The notes under the pieces: model-generated
What the model saw: only the letters and a program-made list of their open reading frames with translations
What the model was told of the DNA's origin: nothing
Database searches by the model: none
Shown here: piece after piece, positions 1 through 7,829 of the stretch
Layout of the letters: every line of letters starts with the position of its first letter
Position numbering within the stretch: the stretch's first letter is position 1
Program-made: the position numbers and the translations under genes
DNA from: a virus
DNA length: 40,546 bases
Reading direction: 5' to 3' (one strand)
Virus record (IMG/VR): IMGVR_UViG_3300025697_000053
Location: 1-40,546 of that record

Positions 1-1158
1 CTGAACGGCTGGGGCCCCGTCTCCTCCGAAGTTTACGGGTGGGCGGCAGGCGACTACTCCGGCACTGAGTATGCTTACTACTCCACTGCCGACGGCATGG
101 TCATCAGAGGCACGATCTACGCTGACGATGGCTACCTTACCAATCTTGATGTCGTGGGTATACTCAACATCTCCACCAGTGGTGTCTTGAAGTCGGGGGC
201 TACTGATTATGCGGTGGGTACGGGCTTCTGGATGGACTACAACGCGGGCAGCCCTCGCTTCTACATAGGGTCAGCGTCTTCTTATTTCAAGTATGCCGCA
301 GGGACTGGGGTAATCATCCGGGGCCAGCTTGAAGCTGACACCGGCTATCTCAAGCAGCTAACCGTAAGTGGGGCGCTCACCATCTCTACTGATGGCGTCT
401 TGAAGTCTGGGGCAACAGCCTACATGACGGGAACGGGCTGGTGGCTGGACTATAACGCTGGAACGCCTCGATTCCGTATAGGGAATCCCTCTGCTGACTA
501 TCTACGTTGGGGTGGCACTAACCTCGAGATCGCAGCGGGTGGCGGCGGCCTGACTATTGGGGCAGGCGGTCTAGTTTGCGACCTGAATGACGGCATGACC
601 ATCGAGACTGATAAGACAGATGGCAGCACCCTGAAACGACTACGCTTCCTCTCTAACGACCGAGCGCTGTTGCAGGGCAACGTCTTCTTGCACCAATACT
701 CAACTGATCCGACGCATACCCGAATGCTCATGAACCACTGGGATGACACGGTGTCTGGTGCAGGAGTGGGCCCAACGAACGTATTCGCTTCGGAGATATG
801 GGATGCGGTCAACCCCAAGCGGTTGATTGGCGCTTACTCCAGTCCAGCGGTGGGAAGCGACCAGGGAACGCTCAAGTATGCCATCTCGACAGACGGTTCT
901 GCGATTCATCCTGATTTCACGTCAGGCGAGACTACCTTCGGTATAGCGGGCCTTGACTGGATGGCTTGCGTAGTAGAGAAGGAAGCTAACCGATCTCACT
1001 TCTACCTCAACGGAAACATCATCAAAGTAGTACTGCCAAAGACACCGGCGTCCGCGGCGGCGACTGGCGTTACAGGGAGTTGGTGTTGGGACGCCAACTA
1101 CTTCTACGTTTGTGTCGCTACGGATACCTGGAAGCGCGTAGCGCTATCAACATGGTAA
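1..1158 (+). CDS. Tail fibre / tail-tip protein, 3' part (5' end outside window)
   Basis: The frame is open from base 1 with no start at the edge, so this is the C-terminal 385 residues of a longer protein; the Met codon at 97 is internal. It contains two related units about 71 residues apart, each with GVLKSGAT, a G-T-G-(F/W)-W-x-D-Y-N-A-G core and P-R-F-x-I-G. Such repeats are common in the distal part of phage central fibre and host-specificity proteins. A glycine-rich stretch (AAGGGGLTIGAGG) follows, then a beta-rich C-terminal domain of about 190 residues with no motif I recognise. The role in host contact is inferred from the repeat style and from its position before the cohesin/dockerin genes near the 3' end of the late operon. 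A short gap and a strong ribosome site lead into the next gene. Confidence 0.75.
   Translation: MNGWGPVSSEVYGWAAGDYSGTEYAYYSTADGMVIRGTIYADDGYLTNLDVVGILNISTSGVLKSGATDYAVGTGFWMDYNAGSPRFYIGSASSYFKYAAGTGVIIRGQLEADTGYLKQLTVSGALTISTDGVLKSGATAYMTGTGWWLDYNAGTPRFRIGNPSADYLRWGGTNLEIAAGGGGLTIGAGGLVCDLNDGMTIETDKTDGSTLKRLRFLSNDRALLQGNVFLHQYSTDPTHTRMLMNHWDDTVSGAGVGPTNVFASEIWDAVNPKRLIGAYSSPAVGSDQGTLKYAISTDGSAIHPDFTSGETTFGIAGLDWMACVVEKEANRSHFYLNGNIIKVVLPKTPASAAATGVTGSWCWDANYFYVCVATDTWKRVALSTW
109..528 (+). repeat. Two tandem fibre repeat units, 213-bp period
   Basis: The coding sequence repeats with a 213-bp period: GVLKSGAT is encoded near 181 and again near 394. The DNA copies have diverged while the protein motif is kept, so this is an old duplication within the fibre gene. 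More units may lie upstream of the window. Confidence 0.7.
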
Positions 1159-1187
1159 ACAACCTAACAAACAGGAGGGAAGGAAAC

Positions 1188-1526
1188 ATGGAAACAAAAA
1201 TCAGGAGACTAGAGGGGACCGAACTGACTACGTTGCTCGCCTTGGCTTTTCAGCGTCAAACAGCGGCAGACAAAGCGATGAAGGCACAACAGCAGGCGAT
1301 GCGGCTGACAGCTGCTATGGCTTCTCTTGCTCAGACCTTTGCTGTGGTGTCCGGCGAGCCAGCGGAGAACAAACACGACTTCCTTTGGGAATCCAGCCCA
1401 GGCCAACAAGATGAACCTATGGCTTGGCTGGTCAGACTGGAAGAGGAGAAGCCTCAAGCTAAACAACGGGGACGAAGACGAGCTCGGCCAGTCAAACAAA
1501 ACGAGGAGAAAGTACGAGAATGCTGA
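1188..1526 (+). CDS. Small basic-tailed protein of unknown function (112 aa)
   Basis: The start at ATG 1188 is chosen because AGGAGGGAAGGAAAC lies directly before it; an open frame extends further upstream but overlaps the fibre gene. Residues 1-60 look helical and rich in Ala, Gln and Met. The C-terminus is strongly basic (QRGRRRARPVKQ). No signal peptide, membrane segment or recognised domain is visible. Its stop overlaps the start of the dockerin gene, so the two are probably translationally coupled. A role as tail accessory protein or chaperone is possible from position only. Confidence 0.7.
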   Translation: METKIRRLEGTELTTLLALAFQRQTAADKAMKAQQQAMRLTAAMASLAQTFAVVSGEPAENKHDFLWESSPGQQDEPMAWLVRLEEEKPQAKQRGRRRARPVKQNEEKVREC

Positions 1527-4204
1527 TAACAACAAGTAAAACAAGGCGATATTCTGCCTTGTTTCTAGCAGCAACGCTTTTCGCTCTGCTTGCACTCCTG
1601 GTACGACCGTACAAGATGGTAAAACCCGCTTTTGCCTCCGTGCTTACACTTCAAGAGGGGGTAGACGGATACGCGGGTACGACTGATAATTTTCTAGATT
1701 CTTGGGCAATGACAAGCAACTGGGGGGACAGTGTCTATCTTAAAGTCCGTCACGCTGATATTAGGAAGCCCGTCATCAAGTTTGACCTTACTGGACAAAT
1801 CCCCGATAACTCTACTATTAATTCTGCGACCTTAGCCGTTTACGCTATTGCTCGATCTAATTCGAATTCCCTTACTGTTGGGTCGTTTAAGATCTTACGG
1901 TCGTGGGAGGAGGGAGAGTCAACTTGGGCAAAAGCTAGCACAGAAATAGACTGGGGGACAGCTGGGTGCAACAACACCTCTACTGACCGTGAAGCTACAG
2001 CATCTTACACTACAACGCTCGCCACTACCGGTACATGGTTTGAGTGGGATGTGACAGATATGACGCAAGATTGGGTGGACAACCCCACCAGTAACAAGGG
2101 TATTGCCCTGATGTATGTCACATCTAGCGGCAGTGTAGAGTATATGGGGATATCAAGTGAGCACCCAAACCTAGCCAAACGTCCCAAGCTAACGATTGAC
2201 TACACCGACCCCTCTACTCCCACGCCAACGCCAACCGCGGGCCCCTCTCCTACCCCTACTCCCACTCCTACCCCAACACCTGCACCCGGCCCTTCTCAGG
2301 GCAATGAGCCAGTATTGGGTCTGATCCAAGCACGGGCTTGTTGGGGTGTTCTTACTTACGGAAGTTGTAATTTTGCGTCTCAAACCGTGGATGGGTATCA
2401 GATCGATCTCACCTGGGACGTTGCAGATGGCGCGGGGGCAAGCATTGCTCAGCTAATCAAAGATATAAGAGCAAACCGAACGTGTGGGCCGAATAGCGAT
2501 CACGAGTGCTATGTAACCTTGACAATTTGGCCCATTAACTACGATAGCGGGGTAAACACTGCCCGCATTCCTGGTAGCTGGACTACGTATAACCTAACTA
2601 CTTGCACTGGCGAAATACCGGCGTTTGACGCCGTTGTGGGGTATCAGGGCAAGCTCGTAACGTCAATGACAGCCATCAAGAACACGCTAACTGCTGAGGG
2701 GGCGTTACCAGACGTTGTTTATGTTAGTGATGGCGTTTACGGGGAAAGCGCACCCTTCCGCGGTGGTGCTTGCGCCACATCGGGCTGTGACTACGACTGT
2801 TGGCGAGGGCGTTGGAAGACATATGTCCAATGGGCTATGGAGGCTTACCGAGATGTCTGGGGTAGCGACATGCACCTCATCTGGCAGGGATCTCACATGT
2901 ACCTCTGGGGACCGGATCTTGAAGAAATAGGAGACAAGGCACAAGCGGAGGAGATTGGTTGGCAGGGAAACGGCTGGGGCGGCCAGTACAGCCCTCCCAC
3001 TTACATCGGAGAGGCGCATGACGCAGTCATCTGGAAAGACAGTGGGGCGATTCGGACTGGCAAGTATCAAGAGTACGAAGATCAAGAGGGGAACGTCCCG
3101 CTTGGTTCTGAACCCAAACACATCGTGGGGGCTGAGCGTGAAGCGATCGAGCTAATTTCTTGGATGGCGTCTTATCCCAACAACGTCTACAACGTCCAGA
3201 AAGAGAACTTGACTGCGTTTGAAAGCTATGATACTCCTAACGGGGAGCACTACGAAGACGTGTTCACCCGACTTACCAAACCTGAGGAGAGTATTGCCTC
3301 TTCTGCCTTATACGCATTTTGTCATCCCCACCGAGCAAGAGCGGGTTATAAGGGAAGTTCCACCCTTCGTAGCGTTGGCTGGAGCATGTGGCCTGGAGCT
3401 GAGGACTACACTACTCTAACGGGCGACGATGATGAGCGGTTGAATATCTGTCGTTGGTTAACGCAGACCACTGACGGCAAACCAGCAAGGATGGCATGCA
3501 AACCTTTTCATTATGGCTTCGTTGCGGCTTCACCGGCGATCGATGGCTATTGTCGTATCCCACCGAATGGCGCTGGGCCCAATTTTGACCCCGGATGGAC
3601 AGAGGCAGCGAGGAGCTTTTTCAACTGCGACCCCGCAGGTGCGGGGGGTTATTCCAAGTGCAGCGCGGCTACTCTGACGGGCCTTTACACGATGAATTTC
3701 TGGCATGTCAAAGACAAAGATGGCGACGATTGGCCCTTAGGGTTCACGACCAGCCTAGCTGGAGTTGGTTATACTTCTACTGTTACAGCCACTTTAGTTT
3801 ACACAGGGAGCGGCGGAAACGTAAGTGTGGCGAATTGTGGCAATACAGATCTCGTAACGGTAACAACGTGGACAGAGACAACTGTTGGCCCGTGGACATG
3901 CTCAAAAAAGCCAGGGGATCTACAAGTTACAGCTCCTTCGGGAGGCGAACTTCTTGTAGCCCATATCGAGATAGAAGTAAGTCGTCCACAAGCATACTCT
4001 CCTTACGACTTTGACTGTGATTGCGACATCGACGTTGTGGATATCATGAAGATAGTTGCTCGTTGGGCTTGTGAATGCGGCGATGATTGCTACAACTCTC
4101 TTTATGATCTTGACGATGATTGCGACATCGACGTTGTGGATATCATGAAGATAGTTGCTCGTTGGGCTTGTGAATGCGGAGAAGCATGCTATGATGACAC
4201 CTAA
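1520..4204 (+). CDS. Secreted CBM96-like / glycoside-hydrolase-like / dockerin protein (894 aa)
   Basis: An N-terminal signal peptide is visible: basic KTRRY, a hydrophobic run at about 13-28, then a likely cleavage after AFA at residue 39. Residues 41-231 look like a DNRLRE/CBM96 carbohydrate-binding domain (ESTWAKAS, W-x-T-A-G-C, DRE). A Pro-Thr linker follows at about 232-260. Residues 265-820 form a large domain of unknown function; its VVYVSDGVYGES strand (about 398) is reminiscent of TIM-barrel hydrolases, but I cannot name a family. The C-terminus holds two dockerin-type EF-hand repeats: DFDCDCDIDVVD (from 830) and DLDDDCDIDVVD (from 863), each followed by IMKIVARWACECG. Calcium ligands at loop positions 1, 3, 5, 7, 9 and 12 are acidic; the usual Gly at 6 is Cys. 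The next gene encodes a cohesin, the known partner of dockerins. A signal peptide on a late phage protein is unusual. Confidence 0.8.
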   Translation: MLITTSKTRRYSALFLAATLFALLALLVRPYKMVKPAFASVLTLQEGVDGYAGTTDNFLDSWAMTSNWGDSVYLKVRHADIRKPVIKFDLTGQIPDNSTINSATLAVYAIARSNSNSLTVGSFKILRSWEEGESTWAKASTEIDWGTAGCNNTSTDREATASYTTTLATTGTWFEWDVTDMTQDWVDNPTSNKGIALMYVTSSGSVEYMGISSEHPNLAKRPKLTIDYTDPSTPTPTPTAGPSPTPTPTPTPTPAPGPSQGNEPVLGLIQARACWGVLTYGSCNFASQTVDGYQIDLTWDVADGAGASIAQLIKDIRANRTCGPNSDHECYVTLTIWPINYDSGVNTARIPGSWTTYNLTTCTGEIPAFDAVVGYQGKLVTSMTAIKNTLTAEGALPDVVYVSDGVYGESAPFRGGACATSGCDYDCWRGRWKTYVQWAMEAYRDVWGSDMHLIWQGSHMYLWGPDLEEIGDKAQAEEIGWQGNGWGGQYSPPTYIGEAHDAVIWKDSGAIRTGKYQEYEDQEGNVPLGSEPKHIVGAEREAIELISWMASYPNNVYNVQKENLTAFESYDTPNGEHYEDVFTRLTKPEESIASSALYAFCHPHRARAGYKGSSTLRSVGWSMWPGAEDYTTLTGDDDERLNICRWLTQTTDGKPARMACKPFHYGFVAASPAIDGYCRIPPNGAGPNFDPGWTEAARSFFNCDPAGAGGYSKCSAATLTGLYTMNFWHVKDKDGDDWPLGFTTSLAGVGYTSTVTATLVYTGSGGNVSVANCGNTDLVTVTTWTETTVGPWTCSKKPGDLQVTAPSGGELLVAHIEIEVSRPQAYSPYDFDCDCDIDVVDIMKIVARWACECGDDCYNSLYDLDDDCDIDVVDIMKIVARWACECGEACYDDT
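4019..4179 (+). repeat. Exact 62-bp duplication inside the dockerin coding region
   Basis: Positions 4019-4080 and 4118-4179 are identical over 62 bases, offset by 99 bp (33 codons). They encode the two Ca-binding loops and the IMKIVARWACECG helices. Perfect identity at synonymous sites points to recent duplication or gene conversion. Confidence 0.9.
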
Positions 4205-4215
4205 AGGAGAGATTA

Positions 4216-5229
4216 ATGGCTGTTGCTACGGTGCGTATTGACCCTCAAGCCTCCTATGCGGACATAGATGACACCTTCAATGTGGAAGTATGGGTAGACT
4301 ACGCGGAGGATTTGGGTGGCTTTGAGTTCCAGATGTCCTATAGCTCTAACATTGTCGAGGTACAAACAGCCGTGCTAGGGGCTTTTCTAGGAAGCACGGG
4401 ACGGTCTTCAGTAGCATTGGGCCCCAACATCGATGGCCCGATGGGGGTTGTACGATTCGGGGGCTATAGCGTTGGCAGCCAGGCGGGAGCCAACGGAACG
4501 GGGAAACTTGCCACCATCACTGTCAAAGCCGTAGGCGATGGCACAACTGTTCTTCAGTTGTTCGGTGTTGAGATGCTCGGCACAGATTCAGCACCCCAAA
4601 GCACGACTGTTGAGAATGGCAGTATAACGATAGGCGGCTTGGTTTCCTATCGCCACGGAGAGAACTCTTACACCGGTGGAGTTGACACATATCTGTACTC
4701 TGCTGCCCCTACTGCCAACTATAGTGGTAACCGGCTTATAAATGTTTTATGGTCGACGGACCAATCCGCCGACGTAGTTGGATTGGTTGATTTCCACGAT
4801 ATCATAGATCTAGTCGGCACTACTATTCTGTGGGCAACATTGGAATTTTACGTCTACGATGTCAACCCCATCGGCAGCGACTTTTTGATCTCCGTTTCTG
4901 CCGTTCGTCGTCCTTGGGTAGACACAGAAGCTACTTGGGAAAAAGCCGCAACGTCTGTCTCCTGGGCACTAGGTGGTTGCCAGCACGTCCCTCTAGATAG
5001 GGAGGGAGAATCCTTAGTTGTGCCTAATGTTGAAGGGTCCCTGCAAACAGCATATGTCACCGACATTCTCCAGGGATGGGCCAGCGGAGAACCACAAGAA
5101 GGGTTTCTGCTTCAAGTTTCACTCGGGACCTGTGAGGGTGGCCTGGTTTATCATGCTTCCATTTGCTCAAATGATCAAGCAGTTGTAGGCCACCGACCCA
5201 AACTAACGATCAAGTACGCAATACCCTAG
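4216..5229 (+). CDS. Cohesin + CBM96-like protein (337 aa)
   Basis: Residues 1-140 match the cohesin fold pattern: V-R-I-D-P at the start, then D-T-F-N-V-E-V-W-V, LGGFEFQMSYSS, LGAFLGSTGR, a G-P-x-x-D-G-P-M-G-V-V-R-F-G-G segment, and GTGKLATITVKA. Residues 145-337 form a second DNRLRE/CBM96-like domain (TEATWEKAA, W-A-L-G-G-C, DRE, HRPKLTIKY), related to the N-terminal domain of the preceding protein. There is no signal peptide, so it may be virion-bound or released on lysis. The start follows AAAGGAGAGATTA, 11 bp after the dockerin gene. In known systems cohesin binds dockerin with high affinity; pairing of these two is inferred from adjacency. It is the last gene before a convergent hairpin. 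Confidence 0.85.
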   Translation: MAVATVRIDPQASYADIDDTFNVEVWVDYAEDLGGFEFQMSYSSNIVEVQTAVLGAFLGSTGRSSVALGPNIDGPMGVVRFGGYSVGSQAGANGTGKLATITVKAVGDGTTVLQLFGVEMLGTDSAPQSTTVENGSITIGGLVSYRHGENSYTGGVDTYLYSAAPTANYSGNRLINVLWSTDQSADVVGLVDFHDIIDLVGTTILWATLEFYVYDVNPIGSDFLISVSAVRRPWVDTEATWEKAATSVSWALGGCQHVPLDREGESLVVPNVEGSLQTAYVTDILQGWASGEPQEGFLLQVSLGTCEGGLVYHASICSNDQAVVGHRPKLTIKYAIP

Positions 5230-5253
5230 GTTGGCACGAAGCAAACACGACGA

Positions 5254-5281
5254 GACCCCGGCACTCCCCCATGCCGGGGTC
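5254..5281. terminator. Hairpin between converging operons, likely bidirectional terminator
   Basis: GACCCCGGCA and TGCCGGGGTC form a perfect 10-bp stem with an 8-nt loop. It sits between the stop of the plus-strand cohesin gene (5229) and the stop of the minus-strand gene at 5301. U-tracts are weak on both sides, so termination efficiency is uncertain, but the position fits. Confidence 0.75.
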
Positions 5282-5300
5282 ATTGCTATCCCGGCGGCGT

Positions 5301-5948
5301 TTACGATGCGCCCAGGTGATCAGCCAACTGCGCGATGCCGATGTGGATGCTCTTTAGTATTTCGGTGTGGGCGTATAGCGCCAATATAACCTCCTGCAGT
5401 AACGCCGCCACATCTGTTGACAGTTCCGGGTCCGGTTCTGGTGGCGGGTCTGGGCGTATGCCGGGGTCCGCCGGAATAATCTGGAATACCAGGTCGAGCG
5501 GCCCGCCGTGGTTAGTTCCCCCAAGCATCCCTATCCCGCTCACTCCATCACTGGGTAGCGATGGACTCAGCACCCAAACGGTGTGAGGTCCTCCGGTTTC
5601 GAGGTCTCCGATAAACGAGCCACTCCCCAAGCCAAAGCCGGTCACGCCGTTGTTGTCTGTGTCCTGGACACAAGCCCTGGGATACCAAAGCGACTTGGAT
5701 CGCGATTCGCGCAGATCCTGTAGGGTAGGATCAGGCCAATGGTTGGCCACAGGCTGGGTAAATTGGGGGCCCCCAGCCTCATCAAGCACCCGTACCTTGA
5801 GTACTGCGGGCCCGACGGTCTCTTGCAATCGTACCAACGCGAATTTGCGCAGGGGTCCAGCGTCTAGGTAACTCACGCTTCCGTACTTCCCCCGTAACCA
5901 TTCCCAGGATCGTTCGACGCCGTAGAAGTCGTATACTTTTGGTGTCAT
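5301..5948 (-). CDS. Unknown protein, last gene of the minus operon (215 aa)
   Basis: The start at 5948 is chosen because AGGAGACAAAAGG precedes it; an upstream in-frame Met at 5993 overlaps the 3D-domain gene. Residues 1-150 look beta-rich, with N-H-W-P-D-P, GVTGFGLGSGSFIGD and a Gly-rich SGIGMLGGTNHGG motif. A proline-rich linker (DPPPEPDPE) leads to a C-terminal amphipathic helix. There is no signal peptide. I do not recognise the family. Following the 3D-domain protein by 11 bp, it could take part in lysis or cell-surface binding, but nothing in the sequence proves this. Confidence 0.65.
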   Translation of the reverse strand: MTPKVYDFYGVERSWEWLRGKYGSVSYLDAGPLRKFALVRLQETVGPAVLKVRVLDEAGGPQFTQPVANHWPDPTLQDLRESRSKSLWYPRACVQDTDNNGVTGFGLGSGSFIGDLETGGPHTVWVLSPSLPSDGVSGIGMLGGTNHGGPLDLVFQIIPADPGIRPDPPPEPDPELSTDVAALLQEVILALYAHTEILKSIHIGIAQLADHLGAS

Positions 5949-5959
5949 CCTTTTGTCTC

Positions 5960-6400
5960 CTATTCCTTTACCAGCCAGGCATCTCCCGACCATTTACCAT
6001 ACTCGTCGATAAGCAGATCAATATGTTGTTCGATAGGGGCGAATTCCCCGTTACGGTATACCTCCTCCGCCATAGTATCAACCACTCTCCACGGCCCCGA
6101 CAAATCAGGCCGGCCAGAAATGCGCAAGATTACCAAATCCCCCCACCTAACCAACCCTCCCTTGAACCATAGCAAATCTTGTGATAGAGCACAGACTTTT
6201 TCGGATGTTTCTCGGAGATCTATGCCGCTAGCTGTCATGAATGGCGCGGCATCGGTCTGCTCCGGCACTGCCTGGTATGATGTGATCTCCACCACGCCCA
6301 ATGGTACAAGACGTCGTGCCGGTTTCCCCGGACCGTTCTCAGGAAGATAGCCGGTTATCATAATACTAACCAATAATGCGGCAACGAATAGTTTTCTCAT
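5960..6400 (-). CDS. Secreted 3D-domain protein, possible cell-wall lytic enzyme (146 aa)
   Basis: An N-terminal hydrophobic signal (RKLFVAALLVSIMITGYL) indicates export. The rest matches the 3D (Asp-Asp-Asp) domain, a double-psi beta barrel shared with MltA-type lytic transglycosylases: V-E-I-T-S-Y-Q-A-V-P-x-Q-T-D, then PFMTASGIDL, VRWGDLVIL, VVDTM and IDLLID. The conserved aspartates of the family are present in QTD, VVDTM and IDLLID. In phages, 3D domains occur in lysis or peptidoglycan-remodelling proteins. There is no lipobox Cys. The start overlaps the methyltransferase stop by 4 bp (ATGA), and the holin-like gene lies three genes upstream. No other endolysin is visible in the window. 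Confidence 0.8.
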   Translation of the reverse strand: MRKLFVAALLVSIMITGYLPENGPGKPARRLVPLGVVEITSYQAVPEQTDAAPFMTASGIDLRETSEKVCALSQDLLWFKGGLVRWGDLVILRISGRPDLSGPWRVVDTMAEEVYRNGEFAPIEQHIDLLIDEYGKWSGDAWLVKE

Positions 6401-7827
6401 ATTCCAAACCCCAGTTGGATGCCATCCTCCCGAGCAATGCGGTCGTTGGCTATCCTGATGTATTCCTGATTAATGTCCATGCCGATGTAGTGTCGCTCTA
6501 ATCTCTTGGCTACAACACCCGTTGTACCAGCCCCCATGAATGGGTCAAGGACGATACAAGGTATCGGTTCGCCAGCGTCGCAGGTGCAAGTAGGGGCCCA
6601 GCCATTTTCCGCCATTCTCTTCCAGGGAGCTCCACATTTGGGACAGCAACCCCGTTCGCTCGTACCGGCCCTAATGCATGGTTCAACGAGTGCTTCTGGA
6701 TATGACGCAAAATGCGCCCCCGCGAATGGCTTCGTGTTGATCGGCCAAATGTTCGTTTGATCTGTTTCTTCTCCAGTGAACGCAGCGGCGAAAGCAGACA
6801 TATCTACACCTTGTTGGTCGGCAAACCAAAGAAATTCAGACAGCGTGCTATCTACGCGCCATACGGACCGCTTGTTCCGACCTTTCGGGTTGCTCCCCAT
6901 ACCTCCAGGGGAACGATATGCCATTTGGTTACCCAACGTCGCCTTGATTCTTGTTTTAGCGTCGTCGTACATGCCCAAAGCTTTGCGTTTTTCCCACGTC
7001 ATCTTGGGCTGCGGCCATTTACCACAATTTGGTTCTCGTATAGCGTCCATGTCGTAATAATAACGCTTTTCTTTGCTGAACAGAAACAGATACTCATGCG
7101 CGCTGGTCGGCCTATCTGTTACGCTCTCCGGCTTGCAGTTTGGCTTCCACCAAATGATATCGCGTCGTAGATACCAGCCATCGTCTCGAAGAGCAAAAGC
7201 AACAAGCCAGGGTATCCCAACCAGGTCTTTCGCTTTCAAACCAAAATTGCCTTTTTGGGCGTTTGCCGGATAAGGAATGCCCCCGCTTTTACGTGGGTCG
7301 TGACCGCGCTTGCCACCCAGCTTTTCATTGTATATTTGCCCCGGACTGTTGGACACATAGGAATCGCCTATGTTCAGCCAAAGCGTCCCGTCATCACGCA
7401 GTATTCGGCGTACCTCTCGGAGTATTTCAACCAGGTGGCTGGCATAGAGCTGGGGCGTTGGTTCTGCTCCTAGATTTCCGCGCCACGCGCCACATAGGCG
7501 GCACGATCGGCCTTGTGATATTTCCAGAGCAACGGCGGCCGAGTAGCCCTGCTTACCTCTCGTACCAAGATCCTTACCGGAGTATTCCCCACCACCAGTA
7601 TCTCTAGTCGGACCAGTTTTCTTGAGTGTCTCATCGCCCCACTCGTGCTCACACCCGGCTTCCCCTCCCCATACCTGAGGCATAACGTTATAGTCTCGTA
7701 ATCCCCAGTAGGGAGGGGAGAGAACACACATATGGACGCAGCCATCCGGCATTTGACGCATCGTGCTCAAACAGTTCCCGGACACTATGGTGTCCTCTTT
7801 GTACGGCCCTAATCTCCCCCCAATCAT
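6397..7827 (-). CDS. Site-specific DNA methyltransferase, N4-C or N6-A type (476 aa)
   Basis: The catalytic motif IV is SPPYW (VLSPPYWGLRDY, near residue 37). The SAM-binding motif I lies near the C-terminus (IVLDPFMGAGTTG) followed by an E-R-H-Y-I-G-M-D-I-N motif, so this is a beta-class circular order. The middle has a target-recognition region and Cys pairs (CRLCGAW, CCPKCGAPW, CTC) that probably bind zinc, as in many phage enzymes of this group. Length and order are those of a complete enzyme. No restriction endonuclease partner adjoins it, so it is probably a solitary methylase for protection or regulation. It follows the metallophosphoesterase by 2 bp. Confidence 0.9.
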   Translation of the reverse strand: MIGGRLGPYKEDTIVSGNCLSTMRQMPDGCVHMCVLSPPYWGLRDYNVMPQVWGGEAGCEHEWGDETLKKTGPTRDTGGGEYSGKDLGTRGKQGYSAAVALEISQGRSCRLCGAWRGNLGAEPTPQLYASHLVEILREVRRILRDDGTLWLNIGDSYVSNSPGQIYNEKLGGKRGHDPRKSGGIPYPANAQKGNFGLKAKDLVGIPWLVAFALRDDGWYLRRDIIWWKPNCKPESVTDRPTSAHEYLFLFSKEKRYYYDMDAIREPNCGKWPQPKMTWEKRKALGMYDDAKTRIKATLGNQMAYRSPGGMGSNPKGRNKRSVWRVDSTLSEFLWFADQQGVDMSAFAAAFTGEETDQTNIWPINTKPFAGAHFASYPEALVEPCIRAGTSERGCCPKCGAPWKRMAENGWAPTCTCDAGEPIPCIVLDPFMGAGTTGVVAKRLERHYIGMDINQEYIRIANDRIAREDGIQLGFGI

Positions 7828-7829
7828 AG

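Noticed and set aside
2216-2290. Low-complexity CT/AC-rich run as a regulatory repeat
   Set aside because: It encodes the Pro-Thr linker of the dockerin protein in frame; coding use explains it.
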